A stretch of 64,000 nt of DNA from Zooshikella ganghwensis DSM 15267 (GCF_000428585.1 NZ_AUAF01000011.1:1-64000); one strand, 5' to 3'. Shown: positions 1 through 8,759, numbered from the stretch's first letter. Notes: generated by a model not told the origin, from the sequence alone. Numbers and translations: made by a program.

Positions 1-2
1 AA

Positions 3-293
3 CAATATACAGGATTCACCCACTGTCAGTCACGTAAAAAAGAAGCCACACATACTCATTTAAATGCTTCATTATCAGCACTTAATGTCTTGAAGTTAGA
101 GGATCAGCTATTAAAAGGAAGTAATGATAGAACAGTAATTTCAATTGTCTCATGGAAACGTAAAAAATTTAATCAACACTTAATGGAAAAACTTTTTGAC
201 AAGTTAGGGTTAAGCTTAAGTATTCAAAAAGTCGCTCAAGTGTATAAACAGATGAGTGACTATGGGGGGCTATGGCTGCGTAAAAGTGTCTAG
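3..293 (+). CDS. Transposase, C-terminal part (cut by window edge)
   Basis: The reading frame is open from the left edge (first full codon at base 3) to a TAG at 291-293, so this is the end of a longer gene and not a small protein starting at the internal TTG at 90. The peptide has a FTHCQSRKKEATHTHLN stretch followed by ASLSALNVLKLE. This resembles the C-terminal part of IS4-like DDE transposases, where an F/Y-G-L-T-x-C-Q segment precedes a helix with the conserved N-x-S-L-S-A-L-N. It would belong to an insertion sequence lying mostly outside the window. No terminal inverted repeat was identified after the stop. Family assignment is from motif memory only; a degenerate copy is possible because only 96 codons are visible. 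Confidence 0.6.
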   Translation, partial: QYTGFTHCQSRKKEATHTHLNASLSALNVLKLEDQLLKGSNDRTVISIVSWKRKKFNQHLMEKLFDKLGLSLSIQKVAQVYKQMSDYGGLWLRKSV

Positions 294-321
294 AGTATTG
301 TAACTGAAAGTTTTACGAAAT

Positions 322-348
322 AAAATGGGGTATTAGCTACCCCATTTT
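322..348. terminator. Bidirectional Rho-independent terminator
   Basis: A 9-bp perfect stem AAAATGGGG (322-330) / CCCCATTTT (340-348) with a 9-base loop is followed by further T's on the plus strand and by an A/T-rich tract on the minus strand. It lies between the convergent transposase end and gbpA and can stop transcription from both sides. Confidence 0.8.
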
Positions 349-386
349 TTTACCATTAGTTGTAGACATATAATAGCTAAGGCTGT

Positions 387-1847
387 TTATTTTTCATCCC
401 AAGCCATTTTCCAGTGAGAACCAACCCCCGGTTCAAAATTATTTGAGGTGCTAGTCCATTGTTTGCAGTAACCACTATAGGGAAAAGGTTTACATTGGTA
501 TATCTTGCCATTTTTAGGCTGAATTACCTTAGTACCTGCTTTGTAGTTGCTCACGCCTTCTGGAAATGAGTAATCATATTGACCATCTTTTCCATCATCG
601 CCTGGATCAGTTGAGTCATTAACCAGCTTAAACTGGTAGGTTTGTTGTACTAAAGAAAAGGCTTTTGTTTTGAGAACAAGGGTGTAGTTACCGGGTTTGG
701 CATTTTTAATATTAATGGTGACGCTTTCTGTGCTGTTGTTAACAGCAGTTGAGCCAAATGCAACTTGTGCATTATTTTTATCAAATACAATATTGTCAAC
801 AGTCAGTTTTTCTGTGCTGGTTAGGGTGAAGTCTACATTTGCTTCATTGCTTTGAATAATATAGCTATCTTTTAATCCGCCAACATTAACCTGTGGATCG
901 GGCTTTTGGTCTTTAACGATTTGTACTTCTGCGCGACGGATATCACTTGTTTTTAGTGCGTAAATATTATTTTGTCCCATGGCAGGAACGACTTTACCAT
1001 CTTTACCCAGTTGACCAGCCGCAAGGGATTTATGTTGATTATTGATTTCTGTAGCAAGCAAATGAGGCCAGTTATTTTTTTGTCCTTCTTGTGGCGAGTT
1101 TATGGTAATAGATGTTGTTAAGTTGGCTTGCTCTCCATCTTTATTAAAAAAGCGCGCTTTAACCATGTCGCCTGATTGAAGATTCATTGTTGGGTTAATA
1201 TCACCAATATCTTGCCATTGAGCGTCAGGAATATCTGGATCAGGATTTCCTTTCCCAGATATATTGACATCTATGGCTTGATAAAAACTATTCACAGTAT
1301 CCCCAACATCCCAAACAGCAAGAATAACATGATAGCCACTACGTTCAGGCACATTACAGTCATGTGTAACATCAACGGGTGGACGGGACTGGTTACCATC
1401 AATTGCACAAAAAGGTGTTGCTTCAAATGAACTTCTGGTTAAAGCCTGATTAGGGTTCCAGTCACTTTTGGTAATGAAGTATCGCCAGTCACGTGTTGCA
1501 TGGTTTGCAGTAAAGTGCCAGGAGAACTTATTGGGTCCTGGCTTTATGCTGCTTTTATGCCAACGAGTAGCTGTTTGCTCATCTAACTGGGAAAATTGAC
1601 TTAGTCCGGCACTGGCTATTTTTCCATCAGCAGGGCCTGACTCTGGATAACGATCAAGGCCTTCTACACTTTGGGGCTCCCATTGAACAGGGCCGCAATT
1701 TGTATTATGCCCTAGTTTACACTTGTAAGATCTGGATTCAGGAGAGGAAACATAACCATGTGCCATGACACCCTGGGCAATAAAGAGTGAACTGATTAGT
1801 GCGATTTTCGTTAATTGTGGCGATAAAAGAGAATGTTGCTTGATCAT
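387..1847 (-). CDS. gbpA: GbpA-type chitin-binding lytic polysaccharide monooxygenase (AA10)
   Basis: Secreted copper enzyme that oxidatively cleaves chitin and binds chitin/GlcNAc surfaces. Residues 1-29 form a signal peptide ending VMA, leaving His30 as the mature N-terminus (HGYVSSPESRS), as required for the copper histidine brace. The second brace histidine is His116 in WHFTANHATRDWRYF. The AA10 domain runs to about residue 225. Two middle beta domains follow (about 230-320 and 330-430), matching GbpA domains 2 and 3. A C-terminal chitin-binding module (about 435-486) has YKAGTKV and the aromatic YCKQW segment. The length, 486 residues, is close to Vibrio cholerae GbpA, and the four-part layout agrees. 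The gene stands alone, transcribed away from the export locus at 2366. Role in colonisation of chitin or hosts is inferred from the family. Confidence 0.93.
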   Translation of the reverse strand: MIKQHSLLSPQLTKIALISSLFIAQGVMAHGYVSSPESRSYKCKLGHNTNCGPVQWEPQSVEGLDRYPESGPADGKIASAGLSQFSQLDEQTATRWHKSSIKPGPNKFSWHFTANHATRDWRYFITKSDWNPNQALTRSSFEATPFCAIDGNQSRPPVDVTHDCNVPERSGYHVILAVWDVGDTVNSFYQAIDVNISGKGNPDPDIPDAQWQDIGDINPTMNLQSGDMVKARFFNKDGEQANLTTSITINSPQEGQKNNWPHLLATEINNQHKSLAAGQLGKDGKVVPAMGQNNIYALKTSDIRRAEVQIVKDQKPDPQVNVGGLKDSYIIQSNEANVDFTLTSTEKLTVDNIVFDKNNAQVAFGSTAVNNSTESVTINIKNAKPGNYTLVLKTKAFSLVQQTYQFKLVNDSTDPGDDGKDGQYDYSFPEGVSNYKAGTKVIQPKNGKIYQCKPFPYSGYCKQWTSTSNNFEPGVGSHWKMAWDEK

Positions 1848-1915
1848 AAGGAAAGTCTCATTTTTTTATTTACAAAACAGCAAAACGAAAGTCACATGTG
1901 CTTAACTAAAGAAAA

Positions 1916-1996
1916 TATACCCTTCACGAATCATTTTTAGGGTTTGTTGTCAACGCTCTTGACCACTGCCCCTAAAAACCCTTCGTTATAGATATA
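1916..1996 (+). repeat. TATACCC palindromic element, full copy
   Basis: Left half reads TATACCCTTCACGAATCA then TTTTTAGGG (to 1942). The right half has CCCCTAAAAACCC (1969-1981) and ends TTATAGATATA (1996). The TTTTTAGGG and CCCTAAAAA cores are complementary, so the element can fold. Related copies lie at 21719-21888 and 30460-30585. Confidence 0.65.
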
Positions 1997-2176
1997 GTTT
2001 TGCTTTTGACTTAATATTTGCTGCGAAAAAAGTTGCGTTCACTTTTAAAAACTAAGAGTTAAGAAGGGGTTGCGTTCACGTTGTCAGGTTAATAAATATA
2101 ATACTAGGCGACTAACTTGACATTTATGCTAATAAGTCATTATAGGCATATAAAATATTCCGTAGTGAGTCACAAA

Positions 2177-2200
2177 ATATACCCATAGTGAAGGGTATAT
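2177..2200. repeat. Short TATACCC palindrome
   Basis: Perfect inverted repeat ATATACCC (2177-2184) / GGGTATAT (2193-2200) with an 8-base centre. It shares its terminal heptamer with the dispersed element family. Confidence 0.5.
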
Positions 2201-2316
2201 GTAATAAATTTTGTCTAATTATGAATATGTTATGTCAGATATTCTTTGAATAAGTCATCATATTAAAAAAAAGGCATTACATATGATAAACGATAGTGAC
2301 AAAGTTATAAGACGAG

Positions 2317-2332
2317 TGTGATATAAATCAAA
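2317..2332 (+). promoter_or_regulatory. Possible CRP-type operator
   Basis: TGTGA-tataaa-TCAAA matches eight of ten core positions of the CRP consensus TGTGA-N6-TCACA. It sits 34 bp before the first export-locus start. One imperfect match in an AT-rich region is weak evidence. Confidence 0.25.
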
Positions 2333-2365
2333 GAGGTTGTTGTGTTGTGACACCCTCCAAGGAAA

Positions 2366-3196
2366 GTGAGTACTAAAACTTATACTGCAAGGATATTTAT
2401 TAATAAAAAGATGGACATACAAGTTTACGGTGTTTCTTTGCTGGTTATCACACTATTGTTGCAAGTCAGTTTCTTACAAAAGAGTATGGCTTATGAAACG
2501 ACCGAAGGTGTCAATGATGGAACGGATACCAATCAACAAGTGAGGGCGCTGCTTGTCCCTAATAAAGAAGCTAAGATCTCCAGTCAAATGAATGGCCGTA
2601 TTGCATCGTTAAATATTAAAGAAGGTGAGTCCTTTAAAAAAAATGATATTTTAGTGACATTTGATTGTGACGAACCGCTAGCAAATTTAAAGTCTAGTAA
2701 AGCCCAATATGAAATAGCAAAAACAACTTACCAAATACAAAGAAAATTAAATAATTTATCAGCAGGTAGTCGTTTAGATTTGGCTATTGCTGAGGCGGAT
2801 GTTGAGAAAACAAAAGCGATGTACGATTACAACCAGGTGATGGTGAAGCACTGTACTATTTATGCACCATTTAATGGTTGGGTGGTAGAACGAATTGCAA
2901 ATGAGTATGAAAATGTGACTTATGGGACACCGCTTATTTCGATTATAGATAATGAACCGTTGAAACTTGACTTATTTGTTCCTTCTGAATGGTTAAGCTG
3001 GCTTAGTGTAGGAAAATACTTTCAACTTACAATTGATGAGACAAGAAAAAGCTATCAAGGTGTAATAAAAAAAATTATACCTAAAGTTGATTCTGCCAGT
3101 CAGACTGTCGCAGTCAAGGCATATATTGCTAATCAGCCTCCAGAACTTATTGCAGGTATGAGTGGTACAGCTGATTTCACTAAACAAGGGCTTTAA
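2366..3196 (+). CDS. HlyD-family periplasmic adaptor (membrane fusion protein)
   Basis: Adaptor subunit likely to bridge inner- and outer-membrane parts of an envelope transport complex. The GTG at 2366 gives a basic N-region (KTYTARIFINKK) followed by a hydrophobic segment (VSLLVITLLLQVSFL) and a possible signal cleavage after KSMA. An ATG at 2411 is the alternative start but removes the positive charges; the Shine-Dalgarno AAGGAA sits rather close to the GTG, so the start is uncertain. A biotinyl-lipoyl-like half motif (ISSQMNGRIASLNIKEGESF) leads into a short helical hairpin (about 105-150), the second lipoyl half (IYAPFNGWV), and a beta-barrel region ending AGMSGTADF. First gene of the locus that continues with a second adaptor and the M50 protein. 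Small for an adaptor, closer to RND-type truncated adaptors than to HlyD itself. Confidence 0.82.
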   Translation: MSTKTYTARIFINKKMDIQVYGVSLLVITLLLQVSFLQKSMAYETTEGVNDGTDTNQQVRALLVPNKEAKISSQMNGRIASLNIKEGESFKKNDILVTFDCDEPLANLKSSKAQYEIAKTTYQIQRKLNNLSAGSRLDLAIAEADVEKTKAMYDYNQVMVKHCTIYAPFNGWVVERIANEYENVTYGTPLISIIDNEPLKLDLFVPSEWLSWLSVGKYFQLTIDETRKSYQGVIKKIIPKVDSASQTVAVKAYIANQPPELIAGMSGTADFTKQGL

Positions 3197-3255
3197 TGTC
3201 GTCTTATACTCTTATAGCGAAGGTTTATTGGTGAAAAGACGCACTTCACAATAAG

Positions 3256-3285
3256 TATATACCCTTCGCAAATCAAGTTTAGGGG
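3256..3285 (+). repeat. TATACCC element, left half only
   Basis: TATATACCCTTCGCAAATCA followed by AGTTTAGGGG matches the left arm of the dispersed element. No right arm is present before the next gene at 3324, so it is a half copy inside the gap between the two adaptor genes. Confidence 0.5.
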
Positions 3286-3323
3286 ATTTTGTAGCTTTCA
3301 ATGGGTTTTTACAAGGATAGTGT

Positions 3324-4757
3324 ATGGATACCCCGCAAGCTCAATTGAGTAAGCAGAGTCAACGGTTAAAGCAGAACAATGACGTTAACAATGACCCTAA
3401 GTTTCAACGTCTCTTAGAACTACTTTCTTTAGAGAGTGAGTTGAAACTCTTAGAAAAAGAAGTTGAACTATTTTTCACCATTAGCAATGAAACCATTCGC
3501 ATTATTCCTTATGATCAGTCTGTTTTATTTGCGTGTCAGCAAACTAATTCCCGAAAAAAAAGCAAAGTTAATACTGCCCAGTCATTGCTTGCGGTAACAG
3601 CTTCATCATTGTCAACAGTTGATAAAGAGTCACCGTTTATTATTTGGTTACAAGCTGCTCTTAAACATATTGCAGATCACCATTCTTTAACAGAGATTCT
3701 GGAAATAAAAGCAGGTATGTTAACTGATGAGTTAAGAAGTGAGTGGTGTCATTGGTGTCCAGGGCATGTTTTGTGGTGCCCTTTACTTGGCAAGGACAGA
3801 CAGTTATTAGGTGGCGTGTGGCTGATTAGAAGGGAGTTATGGGAGCAAAATGATAAAGTTATACTGATGAGGTTAATGGAAGCATATGCATATACCTGGC
3901 AAGTATTAACCCCCAAACGCACTTTTAAGCAACAGGTTAAGCATATTTTTGCGGGGCGGAAAAAGTGGGTTGCTCTGACTCTATTAATGATGAGTGTAAT
4001 ACCTGTACGTTTAAGCGTATTAGCCTCTGCCCAAGTGGTTGCACGTCAACCATTATTAGTCACTGCACCTCTGGAAGGTGTGGTAAAAGAAATAAAAGTA
4101 AAACCTAATCAGAGTGTGGCAAAAGGTGATTTGCTTTTCACATTAGATGACACGGTCATTCGTAATCAACATAGTTTGGCAGTAAAAGCATATGATGTTG
4201 CGCAGGCAAACTATATGCGAGCCAGTCAACAGGCATTTGCCAATATGCAAAGTAAAGCTGAACTGGCAGTCTTAAAGGCAATATTAGCAGAGAAAAAAGC
4301 AGAAGTGGATTATCAACAAGCACTTATGGAGCGAATAAAAATTGTGGCTCAACATAGTGGTGTTGTCGTTTTTAGTGACCCGAATGACTGGATTGGTAAG
4401 CCAGTTGTTGTAGGTGAGAAAGTTATGACTATTGCAGATATCCATGACACATGGTTGGACATTTGGTTACCTGTTGATGATGCGGTTAATTTGGAGTCAG
4501 GGGCAGAAGTAAGGTTATTTTTAAATATTGACCCATTAAACTCAATTCCGGCAAAACTGGAACAAACGAGTTATGAGGCTGAATTATCGCCGAGGGATAT
4601 ATTGGCTTATCGCTTAAAAGCAAGTTTTTTAGCAGAGGAACAGTTACCCAGGCTTGGTCTGAAAGGTGTTGTGAAAATTTATGCTGATCATGTCCCTTTA
4701 ATTTATTACATTTTTAGAAGACCTCTTTCTGAAGCCAGACGCTGGTTTGGCTTATAA
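3324..4757 (+). CDS. Inner-membrane adaptor: N-terminal cytoplasmic domain plus HlyD-like domain
   Basis: Second adaptor of the locus. Residues 1-205 are soluble and rich in charged helices. About 90-200 look GAF-like (SLTEILEI, WCPGHVLWCPLLGKDRQLLGGVWLIRRE), including a Cys/Trp cluster WCHWCPGHVLWC. One transmembrane helix lies near 213-233 (KKWVALTLLMMSVIPVRLSV). After it come a lipoyl half-motif (TAPLEGVVKEIKVKPNQSV), a coiled-coil hairpin (about 285-345), the returning half (VAQHSGVVVFSDP) and a beta-barrel. The start has AAGGA seven to eight bases upstream. Its stop overlaps the next start (TAATG), so it is translationally coupled to the M50 gene. The cytoplasmic domain is unusual for HlyD proteins and could sense or regulate; that role is inference. 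Confidence 0.8.
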   Translation: MDTPQAQLSKQSQRLKQNNDVNNDPKFQRLLELLSLESELKLLEKEVELFFTISNETIRIIPYDQSVLFACQQTNSRKKSKVNTAQSLLAVTASSLSTVDKESPFIIWLQAALKHIADHHSLTEILEIKAGMLTDELRSEWCHWCPGHVLWCPLLGKDRQLLGGVWLIRRELWEQNDKVILMRLMEAYAYTWQVLTPKRTFKQQVKHIFAGRKKWVALTLLMMSVIPVRLSVLASAQVVARQPLLVTAPLEGVVKEIKVKPNQSVAKGDLLFTLDDTVIRNQHSLAVKAYDVAQANYMRASQQAFANMQSKAELAVLKAILAEKKAEVDYQQALMERIKIVAQHSGVVVFSDPNDWIGKPVVVGEKVMTIADIHDTWLDIWLPVDDAVNLESGAEVRLFLNIDPLNSIPAKLEQTSYEAELSPRDILAYRLKASFLAEEQLPRLGLKGVVKIYADHVPLIYYIFRRPLSEARRWFGL

Positions 4758-6886
4758 TGAGTGAAAAATTATTAGACTCAAACAGCCTCTTGCCCGAACT
4801 ACGTCAGGAACTTCAACTACTACCTGGGCCACGAGCACCAACTGGCGAGCCTTCCTGGACCTTACACGATCCTGTTAGTCAACGGTTTTATTATATCGGT
4901 GAGCGAGAGTTTATCTTACTGACTTATTGGCAACGTCTGCGAGTGGCAGACGTTTTAATATATTGTAATAAAAATAGTAAAAAATTTTTTGAACTGGAAG
5001 ATGTCGAAAAACTGCTCTTATTTTTATTTAAAAATGAATTGCTTAAAGTTGTAGATAAGAAAGCAAATCAAATACTTATTGATCGACACTTGACAGCCAA
5101 TAGAGGCTGGAAAAGCTGGTTCCTGCGAAATTATTTGTTTTTTAGAGTTCCACTTATAAGGCCTGATCGCTTTTTGATAGCGACATACCCTTATATTCGT
5201 CACTTATTTACAACTAAAGTGCTTATGTTTTTTTTAATACTGACACTGCTGGGTATTTTGTTAGTATTACGTCAGTTGGACTATTTTTTTCATAGTTTTA
5301 GTCACTTATACAGTCTTTCTGGTGCGCTAACTTTTTTTATTACCCTAAGCTGTATTAAAGTAGCCCATGAATTTGGGCATGCCTATGCCTGTAAACACTT
5401 TGGCTTAAAAGTACCCTCAATGGGCGTTGCATTCATGGTACTTTGGCCTGTGTTATATACGGATGCAACAGAGGCATGGAAGCTAGGAAAAAGAAATCAA
5501 AGAATTAAAATTGGTATTGCCGGTGTTGCTACAGAACTGGCCATTGCAGGTGTCGCCACATTTTTGTGGAGCTTCCTTCCTGAAGGGGGGCTAAAGTCTG
5601 TTATGTTTATTGTAGCAACGACGACCTGGGTTTTCAGTTTATTGATTAATTTGAACCCATTTATGCGTTTTGATGGGTACTATGTTTTAGTTGATGTGCT
5701 GGATACGCCTAATTTGCAGCCTAGGTCATTTGCATTAGCACAGTGGTGGCTTCGAGAATGGCTCTTTGGAATAAATGCCGAGCCTCCAGAAATCTTTCCT
5801 AAAGTTCGGCACTACACTTTGATAGTTTATGCGTTTTTGACATGGATTTATCGTTTTTTCCTTTTTTTAGGTATAGCACTTCTTCTTTATCATATTGCGT
5901 TTAAACTATTAGGTATCATTCTTTTTATTGTTGAAGTTGCTGTTTTGTTGATTAAGCCTATTGTGAATGAAATGAAAGTTTGGTGGAAGCTTAGAGAACA
6001 ATTGCCTAGACGTCGTAAAGTGATTTTACCTTTGTTGGTTAGCTTGGGACTATTTGTAGCTTGCTTTCCCTGGTTTTCGTCTGTTGAGCTGCCTGGTATA
6101 TATACATCTACCGTATTTCAGCGTATTTACCCCCCTGTTGATGCACAAATACGTCAGGTTGCTATTAAGCATGGCCAGCAAGTTAAAGTCGGTGATGAGT
6201 TATTTAATTTATCAACGCCTGGTTTGTTTTATGAGATAAAACGGGTAAAAGCTCGTCATAATATGCTACAGCTTTTATTGAAGCGGAGTGGCTCAACGCC
6301 AGAAATGTTGGATGCGACTCCCGTCATTGCTCAGCAGTTAGCAGAAGCAGAAAGTAAACTTCAGGGGTTGATAGAAAAGCAAAATAAACTGTCAATACAG
6401 GCTACAATTGCTGGAGAAATATTACAGTTAAAAGATGGTTTAATGGAAGGTACTTGGATTAACTCAAAACAGCAGATGGCATTAGTAGTTGACCCTCAAA
6501 GTGGAATGATTGAAGCCTATGTACCCGAGAAGGATCTTAATAAAGTCGTTACTGGCGCTTCAGCAAGATTTTATCCAGATATTCCTGAGCTTGAGCCTAT
6601 TGATTGTGAGATAGCATCAGTCAGCATGATGCATAGCCACTCTCTTGATAACCCGTATCTTGCTTCTATTCATGGAGGTGATATTCCTGTAAGGGTTGAA
6701 AGTAACGGTGCACTTATCAATGAAGAGGCACTTTTTCTAATAACATTGAAACCAAAACAGCAATTGCAGACCAAGTTAGCGCACATCATCAAAGGGCAAG
6801 TATCCGTAGATGTAAATTCATATAGCATGATGGAATCATTTATTAATCATGTTTTACAAGTTTTTATCAGAGAGACTAGCTTTTGA
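4757..6886 (+). CDS. Site-2 protease (peptidase M50) fused to a HlyD-like adaptor domain
   Basis: Polytopic membrane metalloprotease with a periplasmic adaptor tail. Residues 1-120 are soluble. Helices follow from about 150 to 440. Zinc motif HEFGH is at 204-208 and the second M50 signature NPFMRFDG at 300-307, so the catalytic residues are intact. A helix near 420-440 leads to a C-terminal region with a lipoyl-like half motif (YPPVDAQIRQVAIKHGQQV), a coiled coil (about 495-550), and a beta-barrel-like end. It overlaps the previous gene by one base. In this locus there is no ABC exporter, so this protein occupies the place of the inner-membrane component. Family knowledge: such M50-HlyD fusions are annotated as site-2 protease family proteins or putative peptide zinc metalloproteases. 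Cargo processing or transport is inference. Confidence 0.85.
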   Translation: MSEKLLDSNSLLPELRQELQLLPGPRAPTGEPSWTLHDPVSQRFYYIGEREFILLTYWQRLRVADVLIYCNKNSKKFFELEDVEKLLLFLFKNELLKVVDKKANQILIDRHLTANRGWKSWFLRNYLFFRVPLIRPDRFLIATYPYIRHLFTTKVLMFFLILTLLGILLVLRQLDYFFHSFSHLYSLSGALTFFITLSCIKVAHEFGHAYACKHFGLKVPSMGVAFMVLWPVLYTDATEAWKLGKRNQRIKIGIAGVATELAIAGVATFLWSFLPEGGLKSVMFIVATTTWVFSLLINLNPFMRFDGYYVLVDVLDTPNLQPRSFALAQWWLREWLFGINAEPPEIFPKVRHYTLIVYAFLTWIYRFFLFLGIALLLYHIAFKLLGIILFIVEVAVLLIKPIVNEMKVWWKLREQLPRRRKVILPLLVSLGLFVACFPWFSSVELPGIYTSTVFQRIYPPVDAQIRQVAIKHGQQVKVGDELFNLSTPGLFYEIKRVKARHNMLQLLLKRSGSTPEMLDATPVIAQQLAEAESKLQGLIEKQNKLSIQATIAGEILQLKDGLMEGTWINSKQQMALVVDPQSGMIEAYVPEKDLNKVVTGASARFYPDIPELEPIDCEIASVSMMHSHSLDNPYLASIHGGDIPVRVESNGALINEEALFLITLKPKQQLQTKLAHIIKGQVSVDVNSYSMMESFINHVLQVFIRETSF

Positions 6887-7116
6887 TTTTGACACTTTTT
6901 TTAAAAAATCAATGAGCATTATCCTGTCTTTGGTAGCTATTGGCACAAGGCTAGGTGCAACAGGCCCTAGCGCAATCATTATTTCTTACAAACAATTTCT
7001 GCGATTACTCTGAGATAATCTCCTCTTCTTCAACAGCGCATAGGCAAAAAAAATATTCGCACTATACTTACGTATACTACGTAACCTCCAAAATAAGAAT
7101 GCTAAATGGAGTAGTA

Positions 7117-7635
7117 ATGGTTAACTCAATGGACCTGAATGGACTCGCGAGAGGAATATCACTTCGTCCTGCGACTTCTTCTGATAAATACTTCATTAAT
7201 ACACTTTATCGCTCTACACGTGATGATCTAAGACTCATTGATGGAGATGAAGACTTTGTGGAAACACTTATTGAGCAGCAATGCCATGCTCAAACCCTTG
7301 GATATGAAAATATGTTTCCACATGCTTTCTATTTTATTGTTGAAAAACAACAGCAATCTATTGGTCGAGTAACGCTTGATTTTTCTGATGATGCAGTTCA
7401 TCTCATTGATATAGCTTTTATCCCAGAAGCAAGGAATAAAGGTTATGGGGAGAGTGTATTACGAGCACTGCAGCTTGCCGCGGCTAAAAGTTGTTCCTCG
7501 TTGATATTAAGTGTTCATCAAGCAAACTGGACTGCAAAAAAACTGTATAAAAAATTAGGATTTAAAATTGATGGTTTTTACCCACCGTATGAACGAATGG
7601 TATGGTATCCAACCACAAAGGAGATGATGGCTTAA
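7117..7635 (+). CDS. GNAT-family N-acetyltransferase
   Basis: The ATG at 7117 has GGAG five bases upstream and is preferred over an in-frame GTG at 6955, which lacks a good ribosome site and would add a tail with no domain character. The 172-residue protein has an N-terminal strand ISLRPATSSDKYFI, the central VHLIDIAFIPEARNKGYGE segment (acetyl-CoA pyrophosphate loop R-N-K-G-Y-G), and the C-terminal QANWTAKKLYKKLGF motif typical of GNAT enzymes. It acetylates an amine on an unknown substrate using acetyl-CoA. Its position inside the locus between the M50 gene and the collar genes suggests it modifies a product of the locus, but chance placement is possible. Confidence 0.8.
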   Translation: MVNSMDLNGLARGISLRPATSSDKYFINTLYRSTRDDLRLIDGDEDFVETLIEQQCHAQTLGYENMFPHAFYFIVEKQQQSIGRVTLDFSDDAVHLIDIAFIPEARNKGYGESVLRALQLAAAKSCSSLILSVHQANWTAKKLYKKLGFKIDGFYPPYERMVWYPTTKEMMA

Positions 7636-7703
7636 TACATTCGTGAAGAGTTTATATCCAGTTCATGGATAAACTAAAACAACACAAATAAGGAAGTCAT
7701 TTT

Positions 7704-8207
7704 ATGTCTGAACCGTTTATTAGCCAAATAAATATGTTTGGGTTTGATTTTGCCCCCAGAACATGGGCCAAATGTGATGGACAAAATTTACCAATAGCGA
7801 ATAACCCAAGCTTGTTTTCATTACTAGGTATTGCTTTTGGTGGGGATGGCCGCACCACCTTTGGTTTGCCTAACTTACAGGGTCGTGTCCCCATTCATAT
7901 GGGAAATGGCTATCGAATAGGGGAAAGTGGAGGTAATGAAACTGTCAGGTTAATGGTTGAAAACTTACCTAAGCATACTCACCAAATGCAAGCCAACAGC
8001 CAGCCGGGCGCAACGAACGAGCCAAGTAATCAAGTATTAGCCATGGAGCCATCAGGTAAAAATATTTATGGTCCTGCAACCAACTTAGTAGAGATGGGAA
8101 ATTCTTTAATGGCTACTGGAGGTGGTGAAGCTCACTTTAATATGCAGCCATCTCAGGTGATAAGTTTTTGTATTGCGTTAACCGGATTATTTCCTCCTAG
8201 AAATTAA
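7704..8207 (+). CDS. Tail-collar domain protein 1 (MdpB-like)
   Basis: Small 167-residue protein of the phage tail-collar family as found in non-phage microcystin-dependent-protein (MdpB) clusters. The N-terminal collar core reads FAPRTWAKCDGQNLPI, then LFSLLGIAFGGDGRTTFGLP and NLQGRVPIH. The C-terminus ends QVISFCIALTGLFPPRN. A ribosome site AGGAAG precedes the ATG. No signal peptide is visible. It is the first of three tandem paralogues of nearly equal length, each preceded by its own ribosome site. Family knowledge: collar domains trimerise at fibre tips. No capsid, terminase or other tail gene is near, so this is not a prophage remnant. Surface display by the neighbouring conduit is inference. 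Confidence 0.85.
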   Translation: MSEPFISQINMFGFDFAPRTWAKCDGQNLPIANNPSLFSLLGIAFGGDGRTTFGLPNLQGRVPIHMGNGYRIGESGGNETVRLMVENLPKHTHQMQANSQPGATNEPSNQVLAMEPSGKNIYGPATNLVEMGNSLMATGGGEAHFNMQPSQVISFCIALTGLFPPRN

Positions 8208-8243
8208 CGCTCTAGGACCAATAATTAACAGAGGATAAAAATA

Positions 8244-8759
8244 ATGGCTGAGCCCTTTATTGGTGAAATCAGAATTTTTGCTGGTAACTTTGCTCCTGTT
8301 CACTGGGCATTCTGTGATAATAACCTGATTCCTGTAACTGAAAATGGTGCGTTATTTTCTCTACTAGGGAGTCGTTATGGTGGGGATGGCAGAAGTACTT
8401 TTGCATTACCCGATATGCGTGGCCGACTACCCGTTAATCAAGGAACGGGACCAGGGCTGACGCCGCGCAGTATTGGAGAGAGAATGGGGGTAGAGGAAGT
8501 GACCCTAACTGTTCCCCAGATGCCTGCACATGCTCACCAGCTGCAAGCAAGTAATAATACGGCAGATAGTATAGAACCTCAAAGTCGGGTTTTGGCTAAT
8601 GGTCAACCCATTTATTCAGCAACAAATGCCAATTTAGTTGCCATGTCAGCAAGTCAGGTTGGCAATACTGGAGGCAGCCAGCCACATAATAATGTTATGC
8701 CCTTTCTTTGCGTCAATTTTATTATTGCATTACAAGGTATTTACCCCCAGCGCAACTAA
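8244..8759 (+). CDS. Tail-collar domain protein 2 (MdpB-like)
   Basis: Second paralogue (171 residues), 36 bp after the first. Core motifs are FAPVHWAFCDNNLIPV, LFSLLGSRYGGDGRSTFALP and MRGRLPVNQGTGPGLTPR. The end reads FLCVNFIIALQGIYPQRN. The first Cys-Asp-Gly of the family is Cys-Asp-Asn here. Divergence from copies 1 and 3 is substantial outside the core, which favours three distinct subunits over a recent duplication. AGAGGA precedes the start by about ten bases. No export signal is visible. Confidence 0.85.
   Translation: MAEPFIGEIRIFAGNFAPVHWAFCDNNLIPVTENGALFSLLGSRYGGDGRSTFALPDMRGRLPVNQGTGPGLTPRSIGERMGVEEVTLTVPQMPAHAHQLQASNNTADSIEPQSRVLANGQPIYSATNANLVAMSASQVGNTGGSQPHNNVMPFLCVNFIIALQGIYPQRN

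Larger units (their letters stand above)
1848..2365. other. Divergent intergenic region gbpA / adaptor gene
   Basis: This 518-bp AT-rich spacer between divergently transcribed genes must hold both promoters. It contains one full TATACCC-type palindromic element (1916-1996), one short palindrome (2177-2200) and a CRP-like site (2317-2332). No convincing open frame is present. Confidence 0.6.
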
